Source: Gemmobacter nectariphilus DSM 15620
GTDB lineage: Bacteria > Pseudomonadota > Alphaproteobacteria > Rhodobacterales > Rhodobacteraceae
Assembly (NCBI RefSeq): GCF_000429765.1
Contig: NZ_AUCM01000010.1
Location: 54,181-118,180 of the forward strand
Length of the DNA stretch: 64,000 bases
Direction: 5' to 3'
Position numbers and translations under genes: made by a program. Below the pieces are notes generated by a model. The model saw nothing but the letters and a program-made list of their open reading frames with translations, ran no database searches and was not told where the DNA came from. Every line of letters starts with the position of its first letter. Positions within the stretch are counted from its first letter, which is position 1. Below are positions 33,957 to 42,708 of the stretch, piece after piece.

Positions 33957-35435
33957 TCAGACCGACAGGCAGACGTATTTCAGTTCGAGATAATCCTCGA
34001 TCCCGTGGCGGCTGCCTTCTCGGCCAAGGCCCGATTGCTTGACCCCGCCAAAGGGCGCCACTTCGGTCGAGATGATCCCGGTGTTCACCCCGACGATGCC
34101 GTATTCCAGCGCTTCTTGCACCCGGGTGATGCGGCCGATGTCGCGGGCGTAGAAATAGGCGGCCAGGCCAAAGATCGTGTCATTGGCATAGGCCACCGCC
34201 TGATCCTCGGTCTCGAAGCGGAACAGCGGCGCCAGCGGGCCAAAGGTTTCTTCCTTCGAGACCATCATGTCCTGCGTCACGCCGGTGATGATGGTGGGCT
34301 CGAAGAAGCTGCCGCCGCGTTCGTGCCGCTTGCCGCCGGTGACCACGGTGCCGCCCTTGGCCAGCGCATCGGCGACATGTTCCTCGACCTTCTCGACCGC
34401 AGCCATGTTGACCAGCGGGCCAAGATCCACCGTCTCGGTCAGCCCGTCGCCCACGCGCATCTTGTCGACCGCTGCAGCCAGCTTGGCCGCGAAGGCATCA
34501 TAGACCCCGGCCTGCACATAGATCCGGTTGGCGCAGACGCAGGTTTGCCCGTTGTTGCGGTATTTCGACATGATGGCGCCCTGCACCGCCGCATCCAGAT
34601 CGGCATCGTCGAACACGATGAAGGGCGCGTTGCCGCCCAGCTCCATGCTGCACTTGATCACCTGATCCGCCGCCTGACGCAGCAGGATGCGGCCCACCTC
34701 GGTCGAGCCCGTGAACGTCAGCTTGCGGATGGCCGGGTTCTCGCAGAACTCCTTGCCGATGTCCGAGGACCGTTTCGAGGTCACGATGGAAAACAGCCCC
34801 GCCGGCACCCCCGCGCGTTCGGCCAGCACCGCCAGCGCCAGCGCCGACAGCGGGGTTTCCGCCGCGGGCCGTCCGACAAAGCCGCAGCCCGCCGCCAGCG
34901 CCGGGCCGCATTTGCGGGTGATCATCGCATTCGGGAAGTTCCACGGCGTGATGGACCCCACAACGCCGATCGGCTGGCGCAGCACGGTGATGCGCTTGTC
35001 GGGCTGGTGGCCGGGAATCGTCTCGCCATAGATGCGCTTGGCCTCTTCGGCAAACCACTCGATGAAACTGGCGCCATAGGCAATCTCGCCCTTGGCATCG
35101 GCCAGCGGCTTGCCCATCTCGGCGGTCAGGATGGCGCCCAGATCGTCCTGGTTGGCCATCATCAGATCGAACCATTTGCGCAAGATGTTGGCGCGCTCCT
35201 TGGCGGTGCGCTTTTGCCAGGCCTTCATCGCCACTTCGGCCGCAGCGATGGCGCGGGCAACCTCGGCCCTGCCCAGGTTCGGCACGGTGCAGATCACATC
35301 GCCCCGCGCCGGGTTCGTCACCGGAAAGGTCGAACCGTCATCGGCCTCGATCCATTCTCCGGCCACATAGGCGCGTGTCGCCAGCAGCGACGGGTCTTTG
35401 AGCATCGCACGCAGATCGGCAGCAGTATCCAGCAT
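33957..35435 (-). CDS. gabD: NAD(P)-dependent succinate-semialdehyde dehydrogenase-type aldehyde dehydrogenase
   Basis: This 492-residue protein is an aldehyde dehydrogenase of the GabD group, oxidising succinate semialdehyde to succinate. The general-base glutamate is in MELGGNAPFIVF and the nucleophilic Cys in GQTCVCANR, as in GabD. The segment FTGSTEVGRIL binds the cofactor. ATG at 35435 is preceded by GGGAGG; the frame continues upstream without support. No gabT is adjacent, so another semialdehyde is possible. Confidence 0.9.
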   Translation of the reverse strand: MLDTAADLRAMLKDPSLLATRAYVAGEWIEADDGSTFPVTNPARGDVICTVPNLGRAEVARAIAAAEVAMKAWQKRTAKERANILRKWFDLMMANQDDLGAILTAEMGKPLADAKGEIAYGASFIEWFAEEAKRIYGETIPGHQPDKRITVLRQPIGVVGSITPWNFPNAMITRKCGPALAAGCGFVGRPAAETPLSALALAVLAERAGVPAGLFSIVTSKRSSDIGKEFCENPAIRKLTFTGSTEVGRILLRQAADQVIKCSMELGGNAPFIVFDDADLDAAVQGAIMSKYRNNGQTCVCANRIYVQAGVYDAFAAKLAAAVDKMRVGDGLTETVDLGPLVNMAAVEKVEEHVADALAKGGTVVTGGKRHERGGSFFEPTIITGVTQDMMVSKEETFGPLAPLFRFETEDQAVAYANDTIFGLAAYFYARDIGRITRVQEALEYGIVGVNTGIISTEVAPFGGVKQSGLGREGSRHGIEDYLELKYVCLSV

Positions 35436-35507
35436 CGGGGCCTCCCATTTTCTGACGGGACATGTCAAGCATGGGCAAACACGCTTGTCCAGCGACGGAG
35501 GTATGCG

Positions 35508-36290
35508 ATGGACTGGGACCGCGCCTATGCCAATGCGGATTTCATCCCCGAGGGGGCTGACTATCCGGCCCGCTGGGCCGCTGCGGCCGAGGCCTTTCGC
35601 GCGGGGGCGAAAGCCCGGCTGGACCTGCCCTATGGCGATGGTCCGCGCAACAGGTTCGATCTGTTCTTGCCCGAGGGCACGCCCAAGGGGTTGGCCCTGT
35701 TCATCCATGGCGGCTACTGGATGGCCTTCGGGCGCGAGATCTGGTCGCATCTGGCCGCCGGGCCGCTGGCCCATGGCTGGGCGGTGGCGATGCCGTCCTA
35801 CACGCTGGCGCCCGAGGCGCGGATTTCGCAGATGACGGCCGAGATCGCGGCAGCCCTGACCGCGGCGGCGGCCGAGGTTGCCGGCCCCATCGTCCTGGCC
35901 GGACACAGCGCCGGCGGACATCTGACCGCCCGCATGGCCTGCGCCGATGTGGCGTTGCCCGATGCTGTCGCCGCGCGGATCAGGCGCGCCGTTCCCATCT
36001 CGCCGCTGGCCGATCTGGAACAGATCGCGCTGACCGGCATGAACCGCACTCTGCATCTGGACGGCGCCGAGGTGGCATCCGAAAGCCCTGCCCGGCTGCC
36101 CCGCCGCCCCGGCCCCGAGGTGCTGGTCTGGGTCGGCGGGCAGGAACGCCCCGCCTTTCTGTGGCAGGCGCGGCTTTTGTCCGAGGCATGGGACTGCCCC
36201 TGGCATGTCGCCCCCGGTCGTCACCACTTTGACGTGATCGCCCCGCTGAGCCAGCCGGACAGCGACCTGACAAGGGCCCTTGTCGCATGA
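35508..36290 (+). CDS. Alpha/beta hydrolase (carboxylesterase-like)
   Basis: This 260-residue hydrolase has the oxyanion HGGYW motif (FIHGGYWMAFG), the nucleophile elbow GHSAGGHL and a C-terminal histidine in GRHHFDV. This resembles the arylformamidase/esterase branch. ATG at 35508 with GGAGG seven bases upstream. The same frame is open far upstream through the antisense of the dehydrogenase, but that part is not coding. It ends in an ATGA overlap with the next gene. Confidence 0.87.
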   Translation: MDWDRAYANADFIPEGADYPARWAAAAEAFRAGAKARLDLPYGDGPRNRFDLFLPEGTPKGLALFIHGGYWMAFGREIWSHLAAGPLAHGWAVAMPSYTLAPEARISQMTAEIAAALTAAAAEVAGPIVLAGHSAGGHLTARMACADVALPDAVAARIRRAVPISPLADLEQIALTGMNRTLHLDGAEVASESPARLPRRPGPEVLVWVGGQERPAFLWQARLLSEAWDCPWHVAPGRHHFDVIAPLSQPDSDLTRALVA

Positions 36291-36868
36291 TCTTGCTGCT
36301 GCGACACGGACAGACCGAATTCAACGCCGCCGGGCGGCTGCAAGGCCAGCTGGATTCGCCCCTGACCGACAAGGGCCGCGATCAGGCGCTGCGCATGGGC
36401 GAGCGGGTCGCCGCCCTCGCCGCAGGGCGCAAGGTGTCCATTCATTCCAGCCCGTTGGGCCGGGCGCTGGAAACCGCCCGCCTTGTCGCCAGCCGCATTC
36501 CCGGCGCCATCGGCCCGCGCCCCGATCCGCGCCTGACCGAGATCAGCTTTGGCCAATGGGACGGCCTGACCCGGCACGAGATTGATGCCGGCTGGCCTGG
36601 CCTGCGGGCCAGCGCGCCGGAAAACCGCTGGTTCTTTCACGGCCCCGACGGCGAGACGCTGGAAGGTCTGGTGGCCCGCGTCGCCCCCGCCCTTGCCGAA
36701 GTTGCCGCCGATCCGGCCGATCTGCGGGTGATCGTCTCGCACGGGATTGCAGGCTGGGCGGTGCGCATGGCCCATACCCGCCGCAGCCCCGAGGAGAACA
36801 TCATTGACGGGCTGCAACAGGATTCGCTGCAACACCTGACCCCCGATGGCCGGGTCGAGCTGCTGTGA
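36287..36868 (+). CDS. Histidine phosphatase family protein (phosphoglycerate-mutase-like)
   Basis: This 193-residue enzyme has the LLRHGQTEFNAAGRLQG motif, whose His is transiently phosphorylated. It also has SSPLGRALETA and the second catalytic His in VSHGIAGWAVR. It belongs to the branch-1 phosphatases; the substrate is not predictable. The start overlaps the hydrolase stop as ATGA. It ends directly against the convergent secreted-protein gene. Confidence 0.88.
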   Translation: MILLLRHGQTEFNAAGRLQGQLDSPLTDKGRDQALRMGERVAALAAGRKVSIHSSPLGRALETARLVASRIPGAIGPRPDPRLTEISFGQWDGLTRHEIDAGWPGLRASAPENRWFFHGPDGETLEGLVARVAPALAEVAADPADLRVIVSHGIAGWAVRMAHTRRSPEENIIDGLQQDSLQHLTPDGRVELL

Positions 36869-37426
36869 TCAGCCGCCGAATTTTTCCAGCGCGGCCAGGT
36901 CCATCTTTTCCAGCAGCCCCAGCATGACGGCGGGATCGCCATCTTGCGCCTGAACCAGAATGCGGTTGGCGATCAGCGCCTGCAGGCTGTTGTCCTGTTG
37001 CAAGAACCGCACGCGGCCGACGCGCACCACCTTGCCCATGCTGGCCATGATCTGCGCATTCGACAGCATGGCGCCCATGCTGGCCACCATCGGATTGTCG
37101 GCCATCAGGGTGATGCGGAAACTGCCATCCGGGCCTTCATAGGTGGCCTCGGCCCCGATCCCGCCGCCCATCATGGCAAGGCCCGCATTCATGTCGGTCT
37201 TGATCTCGCGCGTCCAGCCCTCGGGGGCCTCGGGCAAAAAGGCTGACAGATCGTCAGCCTTGGCCGACTGGATCATCTGCTGGGCGGCGATCAGCTCGTC
37301 CAGTGCGAACTGCCGGTCACCCGCCTCCCACGCCTCCAGCGCCGAGCGGATGGTATCGGAAATCTCGTCCGCCTGGGCCGGAACGGCCGCCAGCAGGGCA
37401 AGGGCAAAAAGGGACATACGCATCAA
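36869..37426 (-). CDS. Exported hypothetical protein
   Basis: This 185-residue protein has a signal peptide (MMRMSLFALALLAAVPAQA before DEIS). The mature region begins with a helical segment (TIRSALEAWEAGDRQFALDE). A mixed domain (EGWTREIKTDMNAG, YEGPDGSFRITLMADNP) follows. Either of the first two Met codons could start it. I recognise no named family. It is probably periplasmic. The stop abuts the convergent phosphatase gene. The P1 peptidase gene lies just upstream on the same strand (21-base gap), so the two may be co-transcribed. Confidence 0.75.
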   Translation of the reverse strand: MMRMSLFALALLAAVPAQADEISDTIRSALEAWEAGDRQFALDELIAAQQMIQSAKADDLSAFLPEAPEGWTREIKTDMNAGLAMMGGGIGAEATYEGPDGSFRITLMADNPMVASMGAMLSNAQIMASMGKVVRVGRVRFLQQDNSLQALIANRILVQAQDGDPAVMLGLLEKMDLAALEKFGG

Positions 37427-37447
37427 TAGTCTCCGAAAAATGGAAGC

Positions 37448-38440
37448 CTATCGACCGTACAGGCTGGACCACGCGGGCTGCAAGTCCCCTTCAAACGCCT
37501 GCGCGGCATGAACCCCGCGCGCGATGGCGCGGGCCAGCACGGTCGCCGCCGCATGGCCCAGGGTGAAGATGTCGGCATCGCCGCTCTCCAGCGCCCGCGC
37601 GCCGGTCGACACCGCAAAGACCAGATCGCCATCAAAGGGCGTGTGACTGGGCACGATCGCCCGCGCCATGCCATCTTGCGCCGCCGTCGCCATGCGCAAG
37701 GCCTGCGCCTGCGTCAGCCTGGCATCGGTTGCCACGATGGCGATCGTTGTCGCCTCGCGCAGCGCCTTGCCGGGGCGGACTTCCTCGTCGGCGGGATAGC
37801 TTTGCGCAACGCCCCGGCCGCCGAATTCGCCGCCCATCTCCCAGGGCGCGGCCCAGAACTGCCCGGTATCGCCCACGACGACCGACCCAAGCGGGTTCAC
37901 CGCCACCAGCGCCCCCACCGTCACCCCGTTCGACAGCACCAGGGATGCCGACCCCAGCCCGCCCTTGAGGTTCTTCGTCGTCGCCCCGAACCCCGCCCCG
38001 GCAGAGCCGATGGCAAAATCCTCGGACACGGCCGCCAAAGCGGCGCGGCCCAGCCCCGGATAGGGGCTGGCATCCCAGCCCTTGTCGCCGCCATTGGCCA
38101 GATCGAAGATGATCGCGCCTGGGACGACCGGCACATGCAGCCCATGAACGGCAAAGCCCCGCCCCATGGCCCGCAGCCCGTCGACCACACCGCCGACAGC
38201 ATCAAGGCCATAGACCGACCCGCCCGACAGGACCAGCGCCTCGACCTCCTGCACCACCTTGTCGGGGGCCAGCAGATCGGTCTCGCGCGTGCCGGGCGAT
38301 CCGCCCATCACCGAAACGGCGGCGACAAAGGCCCGCTCGCCCAGCAGCACCGAGGTGCCAGTGCGCACGCGACGGTCCTCGGCATTGCCGACCTTCAGCC
38401 CCGGCACATCGGTGATCAGGTTCCTCGGTCCTGGCCGCAT
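37448..38440 (-). CDS. P1-family peptidase (DmpA/L-aminopeptidase-type, self-processing)
   Basis: This protein of about 330 residues has the P1 (S58) fold: NLITDVPGLKVGNAED at the N-terminus, SGGSVYGLDAVGGVVDGL, and TVGALVAVNPLGSVV near the expected autoprocessing site. Relatives are beta-aminopeptidases or D/L-aminopeptidases that self-cleave into two chains. I prefer the ATG at 38440 (MRPGPRNL) with a G-rich stretch upstream; starts at 38458 or further up run into a repeat element. Substrate unknown. Confidence 0.85.
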   Translation of the reverse strand: MRPGPRNLITDVPGLKVGNAEDRRVRTGTSVLLGERAFVAAVSVMGGSPGTRETDLLAPDKVVQEVEALVLSGGSVYGLDAVGGVVDGLRAMGRGFAVHGLHVPVVPGAIIFDLANGGDKGWDASPYPGLGRAALAAVSEDFAIGSAGAGFGATTKNLKGGLGSASLVLSNGVTVGALVAVNPLGSVVVGDTGQFWAAPWEMGGEFGGRGVAQSYPADEEVRPGKALREATTIAIVATDARLTQAQALRMATAAQDGMARAIVPSHTPFDGDLVFAVSTGARALESGDADIFTLGHAAATVLARAIARGVHAAQAFEGDLQPAWSSLYGR

Positions 38441-38460
38441 GACGCCCCCGCCTGTCATCA

Positions 38461-38510
38461 TCTTGCTCCAAATACCCTGCAGGGGGTCCGGGGGATGCAA
38501 AATCCCCCGG
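38461..38510 (+). repeat. Composite repeat, copy f (short variant), with hairpin
   Basis: The core variant TTGCTCCAAATACCC (38463-38477) is followed by a G run. A 9-bp hairpin comes next (CCGGGGGAT 38488-38496, loop GCAAA, ATCCCCCGG 38502-38510). It resembles copy g more than copies a-e. It lies between the SDR gene's 3' end and the P1 peptidase start. The hairpin could act as the SDR terminator. Confidence 0.55.
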
Positions 38511-38533
38511 CGCTATCCACCCCGCGCCGCGCC

Positions 38534-39277
38534 TCAGATGCAGCGCCCGCCGTCAACCTCCATGGCGACACCCGTCACCATGCCTGCCTCGTCCGAGCAC
38601 AGGAACAGCGCCGCATTCGCCATGTCCTCGGGGGTCGAGAACCGGCCGATCGGAATGGTCGACAGGAATTTCGCGCGCATCTCGGGCGTGTCCTCGCCCA
38701 TGAAGCTTTTCAGCAGCGGGGTTTCCCCGGCGACCGGGTTGATCGCATTGACCCGCACGCCGAACGGCGCCAGTTCGACCGCCATCGCCCGCGTCGCGGT
38801 GATCATCCAGCCCTTGGAGGCATTGTACCAGTTCAGCTTGGGACGCGGCGAGACGCCAGCGGTCGAGGCAACGTTCAGGATCGCGCCCGACTTGCGCGCC
38901 TTCATGCCCGGCACCAATGCCCGCGCGGTCAGATAGACCGACTTGGCGTTGACCAGCATCACGCGGTCGAAATCGGCCTCGCTGACGTCTTCCATATAGG
39001 CCGGAAGATGGGTGACACCTGCATTGTTGACCAGAATGTCCGGCGCCCCGCCAAAGGCCGCCTCGGCCGCCGCAGCCATCGCGGCCACCGACTCGCCCTT
39101 GCCGACATCGACGCCCTGCGCGATGCCGCCGATCTCGTCCGCGATGACCTTTGCCGCTTCGGCATTGATGTCGGCCACCATGACGCGGGCGCCTTCCGCC
39201 GCGAAACGCCGGGCGATGCCCGCACCAAAGCCCGAACCCGCCCCGGTCACGATCGCCGTCTTGCCCTGCAGTCGCAT
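38534..39277 (-). CDS. Short-chain dehydrogenase/reductase (FabG-like)
   Basis: This 247-residue NAD(P)-dependent oxidoreductase has the cofactor motif TGAGSGFGAGIA near residue 11, NNAGVTH and the catalytic YNASKG preceded by Ser in NVASTAGVSP. An Asp in VADINAE suggests NAD preference. The substrate cannot be assigned. It is 85 bases downstream of the sulfur-permease gene on the same strand but appears functionally separate. Confidence 0.88.
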   Translation of the reverse strand: MRLQGKTAIVTGAGSGFGAGIARRFAAEGARVMVADINAEAAKVIADEIGGIAQGVDVGKGESVAAMAAAAEAAFGGAPDILVNNAGVTHLPAYMEDVSEADFDRVMLVNAKSVYLTARALVPGMKARKSGAILNVASTAGVSPRPKLNWYNASKGWMITATRAMAVELAPFGVRVNAINPVAGETPLLKSFMGEDTPEMRAKFLSTIPIGRFSTPEDMANAALFLCSDEAGMVTGVAMEVDGGRCI

Positions 39278-39362
39278 CCTCGTCTCCCCTCACTGGAATC
39301 GGGGCGATAGGCGCATGTTTCCCGCCCGGCTGCAAGCCGTCGGACACGCTGCGCGTGCACAC

Positions 39363-40406
39363 TTACTCGGGCTGGTAGCCGCCGATCAGCTGTTGCAGGC
39401 CCAGGAAGGCCCCTGCGGCAATCGCGGCCAGCGTCACCGGCCCCGACCAGGCCAGCGCGGCAAAGGCGGTGACCCCCTGCCCGACCGAACAGCCCATGGC
39501 GATCACCCCGCCAACCCCCATCAGCGCCGCGCCTGCCACCTGGCGGCCCAGCTCGCGCGGGTCTTCGCAGGCTTCCCACTTGAACAGGCCCCGCGTCATC
39601 GACCCGATCAGCGCCCCGGCCATCACCCCGACGACCGACCCTACGGAAAAGGTGATCCCGCCCGCGGTCGAGGTCATCAGATAGATCAGCGTGCGCCCGA
39701 CCGGCGCAGTGAACGAGGGCCCTTCGACACCGATCTCGCCAAGGCTCTGGTCGTAAAGCCAGCTGGTGCCCAGAAAACACCAGACCACCGCCAGCCCGGC
39801 CGCCACGCCCCACAGCATCATGCGCGGACGGGCGCGCAAGGGCGCATGCCACAGCCCCCAGACCAGCGCCGCGCAGCCGGTCAGCAGCACCGTGGCCAGC
39901 GCCGGAATGCCCAGCCCTGCCAGATCATGCACCACCCCCTGCGGCCCGGTCGCATCGGGCTGGGGAAACAGCATCACCCGCAAGGGCGCCAGCGGCCCCG
40001 ACAGCGCGACAAAGCCGAAGATCCCCATGACCACCACCACGACCAGCGATCGCAGATCGCCCCCGCCGAAGCGCACCAGCGCCCCGAACCCGCAGTTGCC
40101 TGCCAGCGCCATGCCATAGCCGAACATCAGCCCGCCCACGACCGAGGCCCAGGGGTTCCAGGCGATGCTGTGATAGAACGAGGCCCCCAGATCGACCACC
40201 CCGGCCATGGCCAGCCCCTGGGTTCCCAGGATCGCCACGCCCAGCACGATGCCCCACAGCCTCAGGCGGCGATGGTCCTTGCCATAGACAGCCGATTCCA
40301 GCGCACCCAGCGTGCAGAAATCGCCCAGCCGTGCCGACAGGCCCAGCACGACGCCGCCCGCCAGACCGACCAGCGCGGCCAGCACTCCATAGGGCAACCC
40401 CTCCAT
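39363..40406 (-). CDS. soxT: YeeE/YedE-family sulfur-compound permease (SoxT)
   Basis: This 347-residue inner-membrane protein has about ten membrane segments and repeats such as LGDFCTLGALE and GYGMALAGNCGFGALVR. These carry the conserved Cys typical of the YeeE/YedE family of thiosulfate or sulfur-compound channels. In Paracoccus pantotrophus a permease gene soxT precedes soxRS in the same order. Here soxS, soxR and this gene run leftward, so the name rests on both family and position. It probably imports sulfur compounds or the signal seen by SoxR. Confidence 0.85.
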   Translation of the reverse strand: MEGLPYGVLAALVGLAGGVVLGLSARLGDFCTLGALESAVYGKDHRRLRLWGIVLGVAILGTQGLAMAGVVDLGASFYHSIAWNPWASVVGGLMFGYGMALAGNCGFGALVRFGGGDLRSLVVVVVMGIFGFVALSGPLAPLRVMLFPQPDATGPQGVVHDLAGLGIPALATVLLTGCAALVWGLWHAPLRARPRMMLWGVAAGLAVVWCFLGTSWLYDQSLGEIGVEGPSFTAPVGRTLIYLMTSTAGGITFSVGSVVGVMAGALIGSMTRGLFKWEACEDPRELGRQVAGAALMGVGGVIAMGCSVGQGVTAFAALAWSGPVTLAAIAAGAFLGLQQLIGGYQPE

Positions 40407-40466
40407 CGCGCCTCTCCCTTCCTGCCGGGGCCTCCACCCCGGCGCCCCCCGTTGACCGCTGCCCAG

Positions 40467-40808
40467 CTAGCAGGGCGTGCCGTAGATTCGCTTGAGAACC
40501 AGCAAAATCTCGGCCACTTTCGGGTCCAGTATCGAATAATAGATCGCCTGCCCCTCGCGCCGCGCCCTGACCAGGCCTTCGTGCCGCAGCCGCGCAAGCT
40601 GCTGGCTGACCACAGCCTGCCGCGAGGCCAGCAGGTTTTCCAGCTCTGTGACGCTTTTGGGGCCGGACATCAGATGGCACAGGATCGTCAGTCGCCCGTC
40701 GTGCCCCAGCGCCTTGAGGAAGGTCGCAGCATCGGACGCGGCCTGAACCAATGCGTCCAGGCCGGTCGCATCGCCGTCGTCAGACCGTATGCTGCCGATA
40801 TCGCCCAA
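40467..40808 (-). CDS. soxR: ArsR-family sox repressor SoxR
   Basis: This 113-residue winged-helix regulator is named from its position and its ArsR fold (KALGHDGRLTILCHLMSG, SRQAVVSQQLARLRHEGLV). Cys44 and Cys113 are placed much like the cysteine pair of the persulfide sensors BigR and SqrR, so a sulfane-sulfur switch is plausible. The start is a TTG (40806-40808) with AGGGGGG upstream; an in-frame TGA closes the frame shortly before it and no in-frame ATG lies between. SoxR is known to repress sox promoters in Paracoccus. Confidence 0.9.
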   Translation of the reverse strand: MGDIGSIRSDDGDATGLDALVQAASDAATFLKALGHDGRLTILCHLMSGPKSVTELENLLASRQAVVSQQLARLRHEGLVRARREGQAIYYSILDPKVAEILLVLKRIYGTPC

Positions 40809-40914
40809 GGGCCCTGTCCCCCCTAATCGCCCCCTTCATGCCGATGTCGGCCGCAAAGGGCAACCGGAACCCGGTTGGTTTCACATGACGGACGCGCGGC
40901 GATGCGCGCGCGCC

Positions 40915-41277
40915 TCACTCGCCGGCGGGCACAGCGGCAATCAGCCGGGCCAGCAACGGCCAAAAGAAATCCTCGCCCGGATAGCCCTCGATCCGTCCGG
41001 TCTCGACCCCGTCGGCCACCAGAACGAAGGTGGGCGTAAAGGCCGCCGGGCGATCCAGCGTCAGATCGGCAGGCAGCGGCTCACGCAGCTGCAGGCGGCG
41101 CAGCGGGGCGGCCTTGCCTTCGTCGGTCAGCGGGTATTGCGGCGCCACCTCGGCATTCCAGCGCGCGCAATAGATGCAGCCGGGCTGTTCGAACATCAGC
41201 AGCTGCAGCTCGGCCGCCCGGACCTGAACCGGCAGGGCCACGGCAAGGAACAGCGACAGCACAAGGCGCGGGATCAT
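40915..41277 (-). CDS. soxS: Periplasmic thioredoxin-like protein SoxS
   Basis: This protein of about 120 residues has a signal peptide (MIPRLVLSLFLAVALPVQVRA) and the redox motif CIYC (Cys34, Cys37). In Paracoccus SoxS keeps SoxY active by reducing its carrier cysteine. The frame can start at a GTG three codons earlier (41286), but the ATG at 41277 has a better-placed GAG. The first gene of the leftward soxS-soxR-soxT unit, divergent from soxV. Confidence 0.88.
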   Translation of the reverse strand: MIPRLVLSLFLAVALPVQVRAAELQLLMFEQPGCIYCARWNAEVAPQYPLTDEGKAAPLRRLQLREPLPADLTLDRPAAFTPTFVLVADGVETGRIEGYPGEDFFWPLLARLIAAVPAGE

Positions 41278-41294
41278 CGGTTTCACTCGCAGGA

Positions 41295-41325
41295 TTGACG
41301 CACGCAGAAGAACATAGAAATATGC
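41295..41325 (+). promoter_or_regulatory. Candidate SoxR-controlled promoter region, soxS-soxV
   Basis: TTGACG (41295-41300) is followed after 13 bases by ATAGAAATATGC (41314-41325), which lies within the small inverted repeat CATA...TATG. The same 12-mer with two mismatches occurs before soxX. In Paracoccus SoxR binds both the soxS-soxV and soxW-soxX gaps. This AT-rich motif is the best operator candidate in this gap. Confidence 0.55.
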
Positions 41326-41387
41326 TAATGTAACCGTTGCGGCATCACAAGCGGCAGCCGCGCGGCGATCCTCGGGGAGGGGGTTGA

Positions 41388-42125
41388 ATGCTTGACATCA
41401 GTTACGGCGGGGCCGCGCTGGCGGGTCTGCTATCGTTCCTGTCCCCGTGCATCTTGCCGATGGTGCCGTTCTACCTGTCCTATATGGCCGGGCTTTCCGT
41501 CAAGGAACTGCGCGAGGGCGGCGAGGTCGCACCCGGTGCGCGCCGCCGGCTGATCCTGCGCGCGCTGGCCTTTGCGCTGGGGGTCACCACCATCTTCCTG
41601 CTGCTGGGCCTTGGCGCCACGGCGCTTGGCAAGGCCTTTGCCCAGTGGAAGGAAACGCTGTCCTGGGTCGCGGCGGCAGTGCTGATCGTCTTTGGCCTGC
41701 ATTTCCTGGGGGTTCTCAAGATCGGCCTGCTCTACCGCGAGGCCCGGGTGCAGTCCGAGGCCAAGCCATCCACCCTGATCGGCGCCTATGTGATGGGCCT
41801 GGCCTTCGGTTTTGGCTGGACGCCCTGCGTGGGCCCGGCGCTGGCGGCGATCCTGATGGTGGCCAGCGGCATGGGCGATCTGTGGCGCGGCGGCCTGTTG
41901 CTGGTGGTCTACGGGCTGGCGATGACCCTGCCCTTTGTGGTCGCCGCCTTCTTTGCCGGTCCGTTCCTGGGCTGGGTCGCGCGGCACCGCAATCTTATGG
42001 GCTATGTGGAAAAGGCAATGGGTGTCATGCTGATCGTGTTCGGCGTCCTGATCGCCACCAATTCGGTCAACCTGATTGCCGACTGGATGATTCGGACCTT
42101 CGACTGGTCCGCGACGCTGAAATGA
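41388..42125 (+). CDS. soxV: CcdA-family thiol-disulfide transporter SoxV
   Basis: This 245-residue inner-membrane protein has about six membrane helices. The two conserved CcdA cysteines lie in FLSPCILPM (Cys21) and GWTPCVGPALAA. It moves electrons from cytoplasmic thioredoxin across the membrane to periplasmic SoxW, keeping the Sox system reduced. ATG at 41388 after GGGGAGGGGG. It is followed at 13 bases by soxW. The family match is solid; the Sox role comes from position. Confidence 0.93.
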   Translation: MLDISYGGAALAGLLSFLSPCILPMVPFYLSYMAGLSVKELREGGEVAPGARRRLILRALAFALGVTTIFLLLGLGATALGKAFAQWKETLSWVAAAVLIVFGLHFLGVLKIGLLYREARVQSEAKPSTLIGAYVMGLAFGFGWTPCVGPALAAILMVASGMGDLWRGGLLLVVYGLAMTLPFVVAAFFAGPFLGWVARHRNLMGYVEKAMGVMLIVFGVLIATNSVNLIADWMIRTFDWSATLK

Positions 42126-42138
42126 GGGGGGAGACACC

Positions 42139-42699
42139 ATGAAACCCATCCGCACCCTGCTGGCCGCCCTGGTTCTGGCCGCAAGCCCTGCGCTTGGATC
42201 GGAGATTGGCGAAGATGGCCTGCACAAGCCCGACTGGCTGCGCGAAACCTTCAAGGATCTGCGCGAGGATCTGGCCGAGGCGAATCACGAAGGCAAGCGG
42301 CTGATGATCATCGTGGAACAGCGCGGCTGCATCTACTGCAAGAAGATGCACGAAGAGGTCTTTCCCGACCCCGCGATCGACGCGCTGATCCGCGACAGCT
42401 ATTTCGTCATACAGATGAACCTGTTCGGCGATGTCGAGGTGACCGATTTCGACGGCACGGCCTTGCCCGAAAAGGACATGGCCGCGCGTTGGGGGGTGAT
42501 GTTCACGCCCACCATGATATTCTTGCCCGAAGAGGTGCCCGAGGGAAAAACCGCCGCCGAAGCGGCCGTCGCCCTGATGCCCGGCGCCTTCGGCAAGGGC
42601 ACGACCAAGGCGCTGCTGACCTGGGTCAAGGACCACGGGTATGACAGCGGCGAGCATTTTCAGAAATACGTCGCCCGCACGCTGGGCGCGAGCAACTGA
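42139..42699 (+). CDS. soxW: Periplasmic thioredoxin SoxW
   Basis: This 186-residue protein has a signal peptide ending near residue 20 (LVLAASPALG) and a thioredoxin domain with CIYC (Cys64, Cys67) in QRGCIYCKKMHEEVF. A cis-Pro loop lies at FTPTMIFLPE. It takes electrons from SoxV. The gene is 13 bases after soxV and is separated from soxX by a regulated gap. Confidence 0.92.
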   Translation: MKPIRTLLAALVLAASPALGSEIGEDGLHKPDWLRETFKDLREDLAEANHEGKRLMIIVEQRGCIYCKKMHEEVFPDPAIDALIRDSYFVIQMNLFGDVEVTDFDGTALPEKDMAARWGVMFTPTMIFLPEEVPEGKTAAEAAVALMPGAFGKGTTKALLTWVKDHGYDSGEHFQKYVARTLGASN

Positions 42700-42708
42700 C
42701 CGGAAGCC

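Noticed and set aside
33666-35507. Long N-terminal extension in frame with the alpha/beta hydrolase
   Set aside because: The extension runs antisense through the aldehyde dehydrogenase. The hydrolase has its own Shine-Dalgarno sequence and normal length from 35508.
36869-37426. Assignment of the secreted protein to a named family
   Set aside because: Signal peptide and fold hints are visible, but no motif is specific enough to name a function.
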